A DNA stretch of 64,000 nt from Plutella xylostella (Eukaryota; Arthropoda; Insecta; Lepidoptera; Plutellidae). Of this stretch, positions 34,064 to 46,025 are shown piece after piece (the first letter of the stretch is position 1; each line of letters begins with the position of its first letter). The notes beneath the pieces are model-generated. The model made no database searches, was not told the DNA's origin, and saw nothing but the letters and a program-made list of their open reading frames with translations. Position numbers and translations under genes: made by a program. The stretch lies in NCBI RefSeq assembly GCF_932276165.1, contig NC_063992.1:382001-446000 (forward strand), given 5' to 3'.

Positions 34064-36767
34064 CTGCTGTCGCCGTGACAGTAAAAGTTGATTACACGAT
34101 GAGGAAAGCTGGCATTTAGACTACGAAAGTTTACCTCGATGGAGCGTTTCTAAAACGAGAGTAGTTGAAATGAGAGTAGAGTATGCAGTTGAAATGCACC
34201 ACGCTCTCGCTGCCATCATTCTGCTTGTCGACTCGACGCGACGGGTTGTAGATAGAGTCGTCAGTAAACTTATCATTACAGGCCATAGTGCTACTATTAA
34301 ATGTGGGCGTGACATACTATTCTTATCTTAACTTGGTCCCTTTATTGAAATTGGTTTCCCATAGCCACAAGAAAGGTGCCGCCGCGGTGACACAAAAACA
34401 CTTTCTATTTAGATGAAATTCCTTTATAGCACTAAACATTTTTTATGGGCCACCCCTGCCGAAGTATGTTAAGAAGCGGAACCGCGCCAGGTATGGCACA
34501 ATGCGGTGGTAACCCTAGCGCGAAAAAAATATTGATTTATAGTAAAATGTTACATGACTCTATTTGTGTTTTTATGTGTCGGCTCCCACATATTGCGGGT
34601 AGATTTATAACCGTGGTGTGTATCTAATGTGATGTCTCAATTTGGCCGCATTGTCTGTCGCCGCACTATTGTGCTGTATGTATGTGGAATTAGATAAATC
34701 ACCCCATATCCGTGGGCGCGCCGCGCGGTCACCCCACGACGTTGGCACAGATTTGTTGTGCCGGGCCTCGTGTGATACAGTTATTGGGAATTCATCTGTT
34801 ATGGACTCAATATTTGGGTGGGAACAGGGATAGTGGATGTAAAGTACCTATGTTCAAACTACATGACTGCGAGAGTTATACCGGAAGAAAATTCCATCGT
34901 TGTAGTTATAATTTGTTAACGATAAGTGATAGAAGGTATAATAGGATCGATTCTGCATTTTTCCTTGAAAATGTAAGCATATATAGCACTTCCATACCAT
35001 CTTTCTAGGAAACTTATTTCAATCATTGTGTACGAAACTTCGTATAGCAAGGCTGTCTTCATTATTCTTGATTTAAGCCGGATGTTTTAATGTGTGTTAT
35101 CAATTGATTGCATATCAAAATCATGTTTTATATACTATCGTAAAATCTGAGAATGCGTTTACAATGCGTTATCCTATGCTTAATCTAGGTAAACTAAATC
35201 CCAGTTAAAAGTCTATTGTTACAGATTTAGTTAGAGTTTATTTATTTAGGTGAAGACTCAGAATTACGAGAGTATAAACAAACGAATACAGAAACGATGC
35301 TTTCCCTAATGCCCGAGGAATCCTGCTAACCAAACCAACCTCGTATTAGTGGAGAGTAATAACTCTATATTTAGATTATTTTGAAACCACATCTTGGCTT
35401 AATTTTCCACGAGAAGAATAGGTAGATCCTATTTCATACATAAGATGTGACTGTGACAGTAATACTCTGTAGCTAACAGCTATGATGCTCTCATTTCCTA
35501 TTTCATACCTAATCTCATAAAAGATTATTAACAATATTTTTCAGTTACAAAATAGTAGTGGATTATGACTTGTTATACATAGTTACATACATTTTATCAT
35601 GATAGGTGATCGTTGGGTTATCTTAAATATAAGTAGGTTCTTATACGTATTCATGAAAATGATCGGGAACAGACCACTCTTCGTAGTGGTGCATGGTGGT
35701 CCCAATACCAAACTATACCAATATTTAACCCTTCATCTGAGTGAACCAGTAATTAGGTGGTTTATTAGATTGTGTCGCCGGCGGCATCCGTCACGCGGCT
35801 TGTCGCCCAACATGGAGCGACACACAACGACTCCGCGCACCCCTGCCACAGTTACACTATTATTTTTATTTCATTATTAACAAAAGATTTCACCCGTTTT
35901 GAAATATGATTTGTTGGCAGCCATCTTGTTTTATCCCCCTGCGCGCGCGCTGTTTTTTTAACACACACATTCAAAAACTGTAACAATAAATGCGTAACGA
36001 AAGTTATAAAAACACAACTCACGGCGGTTTGATTTTGTTTGTTAATTTGTTGTACGAAAACGTTGGATGTGGAACCAATCGCCGCATGGCGAGATTACAA
36101 CCGGTTTTATAAAAATAGTGTTGTGTTTTGACAACGGGACACATTTTTGGCCCAGATTTATTTCTCAATGTTTTCATAGAGTATATTTAAAACTTCCTTC
36201 CGTACTGCCATAGCTACGTAATTACCTGCTTAGTACCTACTGCTCACTCACAAAACTTGATGACGAACCAGTGACCTTTATAAATCGTCTATCGATATTT
36301 TGCGTATTAAATAAATTGGTTATTTTGAAAACAATTTAAAATTCTATATAATATAACCTAATTTTGATATTCGATATCGATTTCCATTTTAATTGCATTT
36401 AAAAGAAGCATTAATATAAATCATCAAATTATGAATCATCAAATGCTGATAAATAAATGAGTATTTGGCAATAAAATGAGAATGTTCTTTACAACTACAC
36501 CGACTCATCAAAAACTAATAAAAATCATCGATCGCTAACGGCGCTGTGATCGCCGGTTTTGTTCTAAATATCAAGTAAGTTTTGCTCTTTGGCCTCGGAT
36601 AAATAACTGATTTAATATGGAAACAGTTAAATTAAACTATGTATTTTAATTTGTATCTAAAGAATGTTTTTGAACAGATTTCTATGCGAAAAAAGGGTAT
36701 TTTTATTCTCAACAATTTCTACTCATAGCATTATTATCATAACCCATAGCTCCACTCCAGTTTATTG
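34064..36767. other. Gene-free stretch
   Basis: No gene recognised; frames of 60-98 codons at 34.1-35.9 kb are unsupported. GC-richer patches lie at 34710-34770 and 35775-35850, and a GCGCGCGCGC run at about 35941. Confidence 0.6.
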
Positions 36768-36865
36768 AAGATGGTTGAATTTTCACTGCACTTTGTGTGT
36801 GGTAAAGCCTGTAATGTTGATAGATGTATCAACATTACAAAGTGCAGTGAAAATTCAACCATCTT
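36768..36865. mobile_element. 98-bp hairpin (short palindromic MITE or inverted duplication)
   Basis: AAGATGGTTGAATTTTCACT...GCACTTTG pairs perfectly with the closing CAAAGTGCAG...CAACCATCTT. After a 13-base asymmetric insert on the left arm, the stem continues with GTAATGTTGATA against TATCAACATTAC, loop GATG. No target duplication seen. Non-coding. Confidence 0.75.
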
Positions 36866-38980
36866 AGCTAATTAGCTATACTGCAATATTTCCTATTCCA
36901 AATATATTTTTTTTAATATCGACAGCCAACGAGAATGTAACAGAAATGTGCGACAAATGCCATACAAATGACTATTAACCCAATTTAAATGACAAACAGA
37001 AATCACATTACGTTTAGGGTAACTGTGCCATTTGCGGCGTCACTCCAGTGCTTACCCCGGCCTAGTCCGGGGAGGGGACTCACTGTGGCACAGAAACGCT
37101 ACAATAGGGCTAATGTACCCATAAGGCCCTCTATTTGGGACTGTTGGTCCCACTAGACCACAAGATTGACTCCTGAAACTATATGAAACAAATTAACTTA
37201 TTTACGTCTAGCCCTGTTGCTCCTACATAAGTATATGGAGCTTAGGGCTACAGATATTCTTCTCCACGCTTCACAATATAAAGCTGTCAACTTCACCTGG
37301 GTTCACGACAAACACCTATTCTCTTCAATCAATTAATTAAATACGACTTTAATTCATACTATGTAGAGTGCAGAAGATGTACGAACGGAGGAGAATTTAG
37401 GTAATGGGAGTAATATAGATATTATCAATTATGTTGCTTTGAATTTTCATTTAAAAGATGAGATGCAATTTGTAATGCAAATAATAGGTTTAAATATAAA
37501 TAGTGCACGATGCAAAAATACCTTAGTGACTTTGTGAGAGCAAAATATAAATTCAAATAAAAAAATACCGGGTTCATACCTCTGGTTAAACAGGAAACAG
37601 TGTGAATACCCTGAAGTATAAAATATAAAACATTTATAAATATTTGTCGGCATTATTACTAGCGGGGGCTCTCGCGAACACGATGGTACATGGGCATGGG
37701 GCTGCCGGCTGTGAACAAATTTACGCGACGTCATAATAATATTTACTTGCATTATGTATTGTGATTTTTCATATATGAAAATAGGTAAGGCTAAGTTATT
37801 CTGTATGGTGGACTCACAGGTTGCCAGTGACATAGGACCAAATTACTAACTGTAAACGGAAAAGATTGGGGTTATTTGGTTTCGGCATTTTGTAGATGGA
37901 AACATGATGGAACTTTTTATTTGCTCGCAAGTTACATGACGTAGAGGTTTTATTATTAGCGCCTCACTTTTTGTCACTGGGAGGGAAATAAAATGTCTCT
38001 ATACATGTATAAGTAGGTGAGATAATGCTTAAATGTTTTCGTATTCATTGACCTGGCTAAATTAGAATATATGGCGTTAGATAAAGTTAAACTCTACATC
38101 TGAAACGTGCGTCGGTCACGCGACCGCTGACAGAATGCAGTCACTGGGAGATCATTCCATATTATTGTCAATTGTCATATCTAATCGCGATGTTCAAGTG
38201 AAATCTACATAATGTGGCCATGCGAGGGCACACGGCACACAGCGGCGAAGTATTAAAGTTATACTTATTTGTAAATAAATATGTATTATGTTTATAAGAA
38301 TAAGAATAATTTTATTTCCATAAAAAATGTTACAGTAACTTGTTATACTAAAACAACAATTAAGTAAGTCTCTACTTCCTAAAGTAGGGTGAACCCTGTG
38401 TCTTAGGATGAGTAGAAACACTTCCCGAAATATAAGAATTTATGCTGACAAGTTTCAAACAACAGCAAAAACAAATAATTATACTTTATTTATTTATTTA
38501 TTATAGTTTAGTTTGGTATGGGAAAGTTATTATAATCTGAAAAATAATATATACGCTGCTGTCAATTTTCCGCCCTGCCCCGCCGACTGTCTGCCCAGAC
38601 CTTTATTGGCCATGCATTTATAAGAAGCCAAGTATAGGTTACCTTCAGTATGCCAATACTATTTTGATTATGGCTAAACAGTCTAACATCTTCCTCATAA
38701 TACTCGCCCCATATTCGTTTTATCCGATTATTAATCTCACGAGCGACCCGTGAGCCGCCGGTTGCGAGGTCCGTCACTCATGTGACGTGCGCATGCGACT
38801 GATTAGGTAGCTCTTTTCTAAACAACAATCGTAAAAAATATTTATACGGGCTGTTATTGTGCCAAATCTGTTACTTTTATAGTAGGTAGAGGTACATATT
38901 TACTAATAATAAAAATAAAGCATGTAGTTTATAAAATTTTTACGTTTATAACAGAAAAATAAGACCATATTATATGTACT
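36866..38980. other. Gene-free AT-rich stretch
   Basis: No gene. The 128-codon minus-strand frame at 37447-37833 is AT-rich and unsupported. CCCCGGCCTAGTCCGGGG at about 37056-37073 is a short near-palindrome. Confidence 0.6.
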
Positions 38981-39206
38981 ACTAGCTGTTCCCGCGAGCT
39001 TCCCATCGCTTTAAAAAGTTTTCTCGCGGGAATTCCGGGATAAAAAGTACCCTATGTACTTTCCCAGGGTCTAGACCGTATGTATACCAAATTTCATTAA
39101 AATCCGTTCAGTAGTTTTGGCGTGAAAGAGTAACAGACAGACAGACAGACAGAAAGACAGACAGACAGACACAGTTACTTTCGCATTTATAATATTAGTT
39201 AGGATT
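38981..39206 (-). repeat. (ACAG)n-bearing dispersed repeat, copy 1 (inverted)
   Basis: It begins CTAGCTGTTCCCGCGAGCTT, passes AATTCCGGGATAAAAAGTA, GTATGTATACCAAATTTCAT and GGCGTGAAAGAGTAACAG, then an (ACAG)n run at about 39130-39172, and ends TTTCGCATTTATAATATTAG. This is a very common lepidopteran repeat. The copy is inverted relative to the ones at 40352 and 54834. Confidence 0.85.
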
Positions 39207-40351
39207 AGGATATGACATATGAGTAGTTAGGTCAGTAAGTAATAATCACACGAAATCAAACCAACGGTCGAACCTAACTAAACATTGCATAAATTAAGTA
39301 TAATATAGGTTTTAATTCAACCATCAAAAGAGCAATCTACATACAAGTCCCACTGATCCCGTGCTCGTCTTCCTGTCAGGGACCATAGACTCGACAGATC
39401 CTCTGTCAGTGACGTCACGAGGAGCATGTAACCACCGCGCTCAGTTGTCACCTCACACACACACAATAGCGACTCCTCAATGGGACCTAATTTCTTACGG
39501 TTCCGCGCTTTTATTCTACACAATACGGAATAAAACGAATGATTTTTATAATACATCCCTTTTTGACACCAAAACTATACCACCTCAATCTGATGGAGCT
39601 CTTTATCCAGTTGTAATAAGGTCGAGATTCCATTGCGCACAGGGAGTGGTGTGACAATGGCTTGAGTCGAGGCCGGGAAACCCACACATTAGCGGTGTCA
39701 CATGAGAGCGGCGATCACTTCATTAGACTGGTTCAGAAATGGTTTATATTTATATTTATTGTTGTAAAATATAACTGCTGTCACATCGATTGGGGTCGCT
39801 GTTGGAGTGCCTTTGAAAATGTGTTGTGAATTTTTAATTGTGTTTTTGATACTGTATAAAATTTGCTTAAAGGTGTACCCCTGCTCGTAGAATAACTAAA
39901 AATTATTAAAAGATATATAGATAGATTACATACCTCATATCACAGCCTCGTTGCAAATCATCCGACTGTAAAGACAGGTAAAGACAAAACAAAATATTCA
40001 TGAATTAACATGGAAAACGGAACTCAAAAACTAGACGCATACATAAACTTTAAAAATACGATACGACTCAATAACATAAATAAAAAATATGTGTAGCTAA
40101 TTCCGTTTATAAAAAGAAACACTGTGATCCCACGACTACTGGAAGGCATTTAAAGAAATCCATCTTTTTAGTGATTTAGTTATAATATAATACGGGTCGA
40201 GGCTTATCTTGTTGTCGGCAAGAATTACACATTAGAACATCTTAATTTCAATCTGTATAAAAAGCATGAAGAGGTTTATAGGGGCCCCGCGGCTCGGCCG
40301 TCGCCACGGGAAACCAACGATTAGTTATATAAATATGATTATTACCTACTT
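39207..40351. other. Gene-free interval between inverted repeat copies
   Basis: No recognisable gene; overlapping frames on both strands at 39317-39654 (79-97 codons) are unsupported. The interval would form the loop of a foldback between the flanking inverted copies. Confidence 0.55.
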
Positions 40352-40385
40352 ATCCTAACTAATATTATAAATGCGAAAGTAACTG

Positions 40386-40424
<39 letters not shown>

Positions 40425-40575
40425 TACTCTTTCACGCCAAAACTATTGAACGGATTTGAATGAAATTTGGTATACATACGGTCTAGAACCTGGGAAAGAA
40501 CATAGGCTATTTTTTATCCCGGAATTCCCACGGGAAAACTTTTTAAGGCGAAGCGATGCGCGCGGGAACAGCTAT
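40352..40575 (+). repeat. (CTGT)n-bearing dispersed repeat, copy 2
   Basis: Same family as 38981-39206 in opposite orientation: TCCTAACTAATATTATAAAT, a (CTGT)n run at about 40387-40425, TTACTCTTTCACGCC, GGTATACATACGGTCTAGA, and the closing GCGCGGGAACAGCTAT. Confidence 0.85.
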
Positions 40576-42412
40576 TACTTATATTTACCTCTACCAAAAA
40601 TATTTTCTTAATCTCTAAACTTTCTAAGTAATTTTTTTGCAATTATACAAAAAATAAACACATTAGAACTATTTACAGTATGGTCAAGAAGTAAACCACA
40701 GGGTTTCTCAAAAACGATAAAAAATCAATAAATCCTCCAGTTCTAGATTAGCATAACCTACCATACCAAAACAGTATTTAATAAAAGTGGAGAATCGCAT
40801 ACGGAACCCAATTCTTACCTCAAGTCCGATTTATAAACCTGCCATCCATAATGGTATTAATGTACGAGTATTAATACATTTATTATATTATTTATTTCTG
40901 GTATCGCCGCTTCTTGTTGAAAGACGGACAATTATGTATTTATATTATTATTGTTATAATTAAGTTCTAAACTCTTTAACATGCCGACGTTACTTGAAAA
41001 ATAAGAATATATTTTTACTAGATCGCAAATAATAAATAATTATTGATCCGTGGGAATAATCTTATGCAACTTCTTACTAATAAACATTTACATAAGTAGG
41101 TACATACTTCATAGTGTTCCAAAAGGCGTATCTAACACTAACACTAAAGTAATCCAAGGTGGTCCCACCACTAACAATTAGTACTTAAGAATCACTTGAA
41201 AACCTTTCCATCGATTAAACAACAAAACTGCTCTGAGCCGACTGCGGATAATTTGAGCCTCGACAAAGGTATAAATTGAAAGCCCTGTACAAAATCAGAT
41301 CAGGCGTGAATCATTGGAACAGGACGAAAATAAAGTGATTTGCCTCTACCATGCAACCTCCACGACTTCTAAAGATCCTTTGATCATATTTCTGTCCCTC
41401 TCATCACTTTTACATGTGAAAAAGATAACAGATCACATGATTGTCTGCCGATTTTCTATCTAAGTCTTTTAGTACGAGGGTTGCAGTCGTCATGTTTACC
41501 TACAAAGGCAGTCTTTTCGTCATTTGAAAATAAATACAAATTCGCGTCTCTTGACTAATCCGCCATGAATAAATATCTGCCATCAGTCGCTTTGTCAACA
41601 AAAACTTATTGTCCATTGACAGCTTTTTGTCGCTTCACTAATCCACCATCGCGGATTCCGTGTGCTATAGGATTTGCAACCTTGCCCGGCTGTTCGTAGA
41701 ATATCGAATCGTTTGTAGGTACAGTTGATGGTTCTTTTTCAGTTTTGTCTAATCCATCGGCGCTTAGTTTTGAAGTCCTCTAAAGTTTTTTTTCTGGAGC
41801 ACGTTCACTTTCTTCAGGACATCTGTCTCAGTAATTAGCGCGCGCGTGTGGTCTCCGCCTGTGGTCTACGCTGTCAATACCTTGTTTTGTTTGCGACATA
41901 TTTCTCTATTATTGTCAATTATAACCCTTTTGTGTCATTGTTGTTTCTGTTTTCACTTTCCCCGTAAGTCTCATAGCGAGGATTAGGATTGTCCGCGCTG
42001 GGTCAACAGCGAGCGATACTTGTTGTTTCATCTGCTTGTCTTGTGCCGACAGTTGCGCGACAGAATAATGAATCTTTTGTACTTTTGTGGTTTCTATTAC
42101 ATCTGCAATGTCTTTGGTGTTGCGTTAACCGTCTCCGCCATGTCCTCTTTTTATATTTTTATAAATGTATGTACTCTTTGAAAGAACTCTTAAGATGTAT
42201 TCATATTGTTTTATTTATTTATTTCAAAAAATCCAGTTCCAACATTATAGTATGTTTTATATATGTATACCTAGTACCTAACAGGAAAGACCTGACGAAG
42301 CGAACGTAACACAGCCGCACCGACAATACATCGCCGCACCCATACGTAACTTTTCCGACATTAATTTGGTTCTTTGCCTTATTACGGGTACAAAAGCCTG
42401 GGCTATTGTCTA
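40576..42412. other. Gene-free stretch
   Basis: AT-rich with a less AT-rich block from about 41.4 kb onward. The 106-codon frame at 41989-42309 has no recognisable domain. Confidence 0.6.
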
Positions 42413-42450
42413 GCGCGCGGCGGCGGCGGCGGCGGCGGCGGGCGCGGCGT
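42413..42450. repeat. (CGG)n microsatellite
   Basis: GCGCGCGGCGG followed by seven to eight GGC triplets. A second C/G-rich patch (42645-42730, CCCCGCGCGGCGCC and GGGCCCCCGCGGGGG words) follows 200 bases on. No gene frame supported. Confidence 0.85.
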
Positions 42451-44807
42451 GTGAAGGTGATATGTTTATTGCAGGGGGCGGGCTGCGAGGCTACATTCAA
42501 ATAAATAATAACAGGCTGCGCACCGATCTGAACTCTTTACACTAGGAAAGTTCGCGTCATCCGTTCTAATAAGCCGCTAACACAACGCAAATAATTGGGT
42601 AATTTCTGTAATTGCGGACCGAATTCTGATACTGCTGGTCCGTCAGGCGGCGCTGCCCTGCCCCGCGCGGCGCCTGCCCCGGCGGGCCCCCGCGGGGGAG
42701 GGTCGCCCGCGCGCGAGGCCCGGGGTCGCTGGACGTGTTAGGTTTCACAACGTTTCAATTTTGTGTCGGAAACGCGTTATATTATAAGGCGTCTCGTTCT
42801 TTTGTTGATCTCCGTCACACCTGCACCGCGAGTCACGCTTCGAAAGTATTGTAAATAATTTGGAAATATTATCAACCATTGTGATCGCGCCGGCCTTTGT
42901 CTGACGCTCGTATTAAATAAATTGAGCTGCTAGTTACAAATTAGCGGGCGATCTTCAAATGCGCCGCTCACTATGAGCCGGTCAGTTAATATTTGATAAC
43001 GTTACTGGCAATTTTGTTTATATTTTATGCGAGAAAGCTATACATCGAAGGAGTTTATGAGAATAGGATCATTTATTCTTTCTGTAAATTATCTTGTCCT
43101 CTCCATCACATGCCAATAAGTTACAACATATTCTCAATTAAAGCAAAATAGTGTGGGAAAGAAATCTAAACTGTTAAAATTTGATTGTAATTTGTGGCAT
43201 GAACGTTGCCGCGGCTCGTGGAGTCACCTCGTTGCACATAAAGAAACAACAAAATGTTGGGTTAAGTATAAAAGTAACAAGTTAATGAAGCGCTCTCCAC
43301 ACGGGCGTGTAATCCGCGGAGAGTGGCGTGCGGAATCGCCGCCGACACCCGACCGATTTTAATACTTCAATTTGTATTTTGTAAATAAATAAACGCTGAC
43401 AATGTCACTGGAATTTAAATCGAAATTATTGTTTATATCGCCGCGGCATTAAGGTGCGCTTTTGAAAGGGAAATATCCTGCTTTAGTGATATTAAATTGT
43501 GTCGCTGCGCAAAAATCTTTTATTTATTGCCAGAATTTAGTTTTGTTTGCTTTTTAAAACCTCTACCGCAATAAACACAGATGCATATTTAACAGTTTTC
43601 TGCGTTTACTTTCTAGAAATAACCACCGCAATATTATCATCGTTTTAAAATGCGATAAAAATAAAGACGCTGATTAAAATTTGACAGAATCCGCAATTAC
43701 AGCTAGATTTAACGTTCGGCGGGAAACATCAAAGCGTTTGCGGTCATAATATTTCTTAATAGCCATGTTTTTCTAAATCCACCCAATTTTAAGACAACTT
43801 CATAAAGACCTCCATCAATCTATCATCGTGTAACTAGCCAGCCACATCAGAGCAAACGATGACTATAACAAAAAATCTGTTAACAAAAATGTGTGTCAAC
43901 TGTCGTGACATGTTCGTCGTTCCCGCTAATTTACAGCACATGTTTGTGATACAGCCGCGACGTTTGTGGCCGGCCTTATGTTTCCGCCGCGCCGTCTGAA
44001 TACAGCTTTAATTGCCACGGAATTAGGAATCACGCTCACTGAAACGTCTAAATTGGCTGTTTCGTTTAGACTCGGAATAGTTTGTCTTCATTTTCCCTGA
44101 AAAGGTGAAGCATAACTGTCCCTTATGCGTTTGGCTTTAGGGTTTATTTTAGTATATTCTATGGGCATATTGTAGTGTGCACGTGGTAACACTCGAGCGG
44201 CGGCGGCGCGGAACCCTTTGCGGGGAACTGGAGAATCTGGGAAATGATCTTGTCAAGAGGCGCTATGTGTGGCATCGCAGACACGGTCGTATATTTAGCT
44301 TTGCGTTATTTAATTATTCATTTAAAATAAAAAAAATATACCTTGAGTATTTTCCTTGTTTATTTGCGTTAACAAAAGCGATGTATTCAACTGAATCCAA
44401 TCAATCATACATTTCGTTACAATACATTCCAATAACCATCTTACTTCCCAGGACACTTGAAAACGTTAATAAGATTACTTAGATGAATCCGGCCTTGCTC
44501 CTCAAGCAGGCACCGTCCCATGATCCCCTCATCACCAGCTCAGCGCCTCTCCTCAATCGCCTCCACTCCAAGTCTTGAAGAGCCTCGCCCCGGGAGCTCC
44601 TTCGCAACTTCGCAACAGATTCACTTGATAATGGGGCGAATTATATCCGTGCTCGGAGTGCAGGGGTGACTGACACTTGAGAGATTTGATTATTTTGCAA
44701 GAGTTTTCCGGATGAGTGAGTCACTAAACGATATGATATTTTCTCATCCATGTTATAAGATTAATTTCATTCAAATTCATTTAAATTCAATTTTGGTTTC
44801 GTGTTAT
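42451..44807. other. Gene-free stretch, moderate GC, no gene recognised
   Basis: It has fewer recognisable repeats than most of the window and several GC-richer blocks (42.65, 43.2-43.35, 43.9-44.0, 44.2 kb). The frames at 43153-43362 and 44177-44482 have no domain. The character fits cis-regulatory DNA, but there is no direct evidence. Confidence 0.5.
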
Positions 44808-44819
44808 TAATTAAAATAC

Positions 44820-45176
44820 ATCATCATCATCACGACCCATTACGTCCCCACTGCTGGGGCACGGGTCTCCTTCTAATGAAGGAAGGGTTTAGGCCTAGTC
44901 CACCACGCTGGCCAAGTGCGGGTTGGTGGACCCCAACACAAGCAAGCTTGTGCTGAGAGAGTTGTCGGGTAAGTGGGCAACCCGACTGTCAGATGTTTTC
45001 AAGCCGCCCGAAGCAGCAACCGGGACCCACGGCTTAACGTGCCGTCCGAAGCACGGAAGCGTCCAGAAAAGCACCACTTGAAATTGGTCACCCATCCAAT
45101 GGCTGACCGTGTCAGTTGTTGCTTTACCTCAGCGATCAGTTACGATCACTGAGGCCCGCTCGACTACGGACGCTTC
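44820..45176 (-). mobile_element. (ATG)n-tailed retroelement with 12-bp target-site duplication
   Basis: 357 bp bounded by perfect TAATTAAAATAC copies at 44808-44819 and 45177-45188. The plus-strand left end is ATCATCATCATCACGACCC followed by CCCCACTGCTGGGGCACGGG, a repeat head common in lepidopteran genomes. Read on the minus strand the element ends in a GAT/ATG run, the usual 3' tail of RTE-type LINEs or SINEs that use their machinery. No RT coding is left, so it is a 5'-truncated LINE or a SINE. Confidence 0.85.
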
Positions 45177-45188
45177 TAATTAAAATAC

Positions 45189-45688
45189 GAAATACTTTAT
45201 TTTTGCAATATTTTAAGGAATTATTATGGGCACTGCAGGTTAAGGGTTCGTCAAAAGTATACCTACATATGTACATATACTATACACATACCAAGAATAA
45301 ACAGATAAACGTTATCGAGTAGGTACAAACATTTACCAAAAACATGACAAACACAAAATAGAAAATAAATTTATGTGTTTTTCTTTTCACCCGATTGGGT
45401 TTTTACGCAGTGTAGATTTTCTCTAAGGCTTTAGCAGCAATAGTGGTGTCCGTTCACACACTCGAGTGGAGTGGACGAGGGTACAAAGATACTGCTCAGT
45501 GGTGGACAGAACGGCACATCATCATTTAAACATGATGCAGTATTTTTAGACTACCGTTTTTAAAAAATAAGGCCGAGTAATAAAATATCTACTCATTAAT
45601 TATACTATGTTGATACAAGTAAGTAGTAAGACTTGCAATCGGAAATAAATAAAACGCTTTTTAGTATTTTGTTTTAAAATAGTAAGAC
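45189..45688. other. Gene-free stretch
   Basis: AT-rich, nothing recognised. Confidence 0.55.
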
Positions 45689-45740
45689 TACGGCGCGGCG
45701 TAGCAACGTCGCTACGCGCTACGACGTAGCCGCGTAGCAC
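45689..45740. repeat. Cluster of CTACG/CGTAG inverted half-sites
   Basis: Within about 50 bases GTAGC and GCTACG words alternate in both orientations (GGCGTAGCAACGTCGCTACG then GCGCTACGACGTAGCC), giving overlapping small palindromes. This resembles the core of CpG-rich lepidopteran foldback repeats. Boundaries not resolved. Confidence 0.5.
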
Positions 45741-45894
45741 TTTCTATTCAGTGAAAAAAGCTCAGTTTTTATTTCTCTTCTTCTTTATGTATTTTGTCTA
45801 TGTTACCTACATAAACGCGTTTTTTTTTTCAAAAAAGCCCTTGAATTGACTGGTATAAAATATTTAAATACCACAAATAAAAACTTGCCTGTAT

Positions 45895-46025
45895 CTTACT
45901 AACCTTACAGGACAAGCCGTCCTTTTCGGCATGTACCGTCACTAATTGTGCGTTGCCGGGATTCGAACTGGGCACCGGGGGAGGGTCGTGCCAATTACAC
46001 CGTCACTCGACCGCCCGCCCCGGAG
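45895..46025 (-). mobile_element. Probable tRNA-derived SINE, minus strand
   Basis: On the minus strand GGTCGAGTGACGGTGTAATT is A-box-like and CCCAGTTCGAATCCCGG is a B box at about tRNA spacing, followed by CAACGCACAATTAGTGACGG and CCGAAAAGGACGGC as SINE body. No acceptor-stem pairing, so not a tRNA gene. Tail and target duplication not found. Confidence 0.5.

Noticed and set aside
37447..37833. 128-codon minus-strand frame
   Set aside because: AT-rich composition, hydrophobic low-information protein, no recognisable family or gene context.
39938..39960. TATCACAGCC, the seed of the miR-2 family
   Set aside because: No complementary star arm upstream within hairpin distance, and the rest of the sequence does not match known family members.
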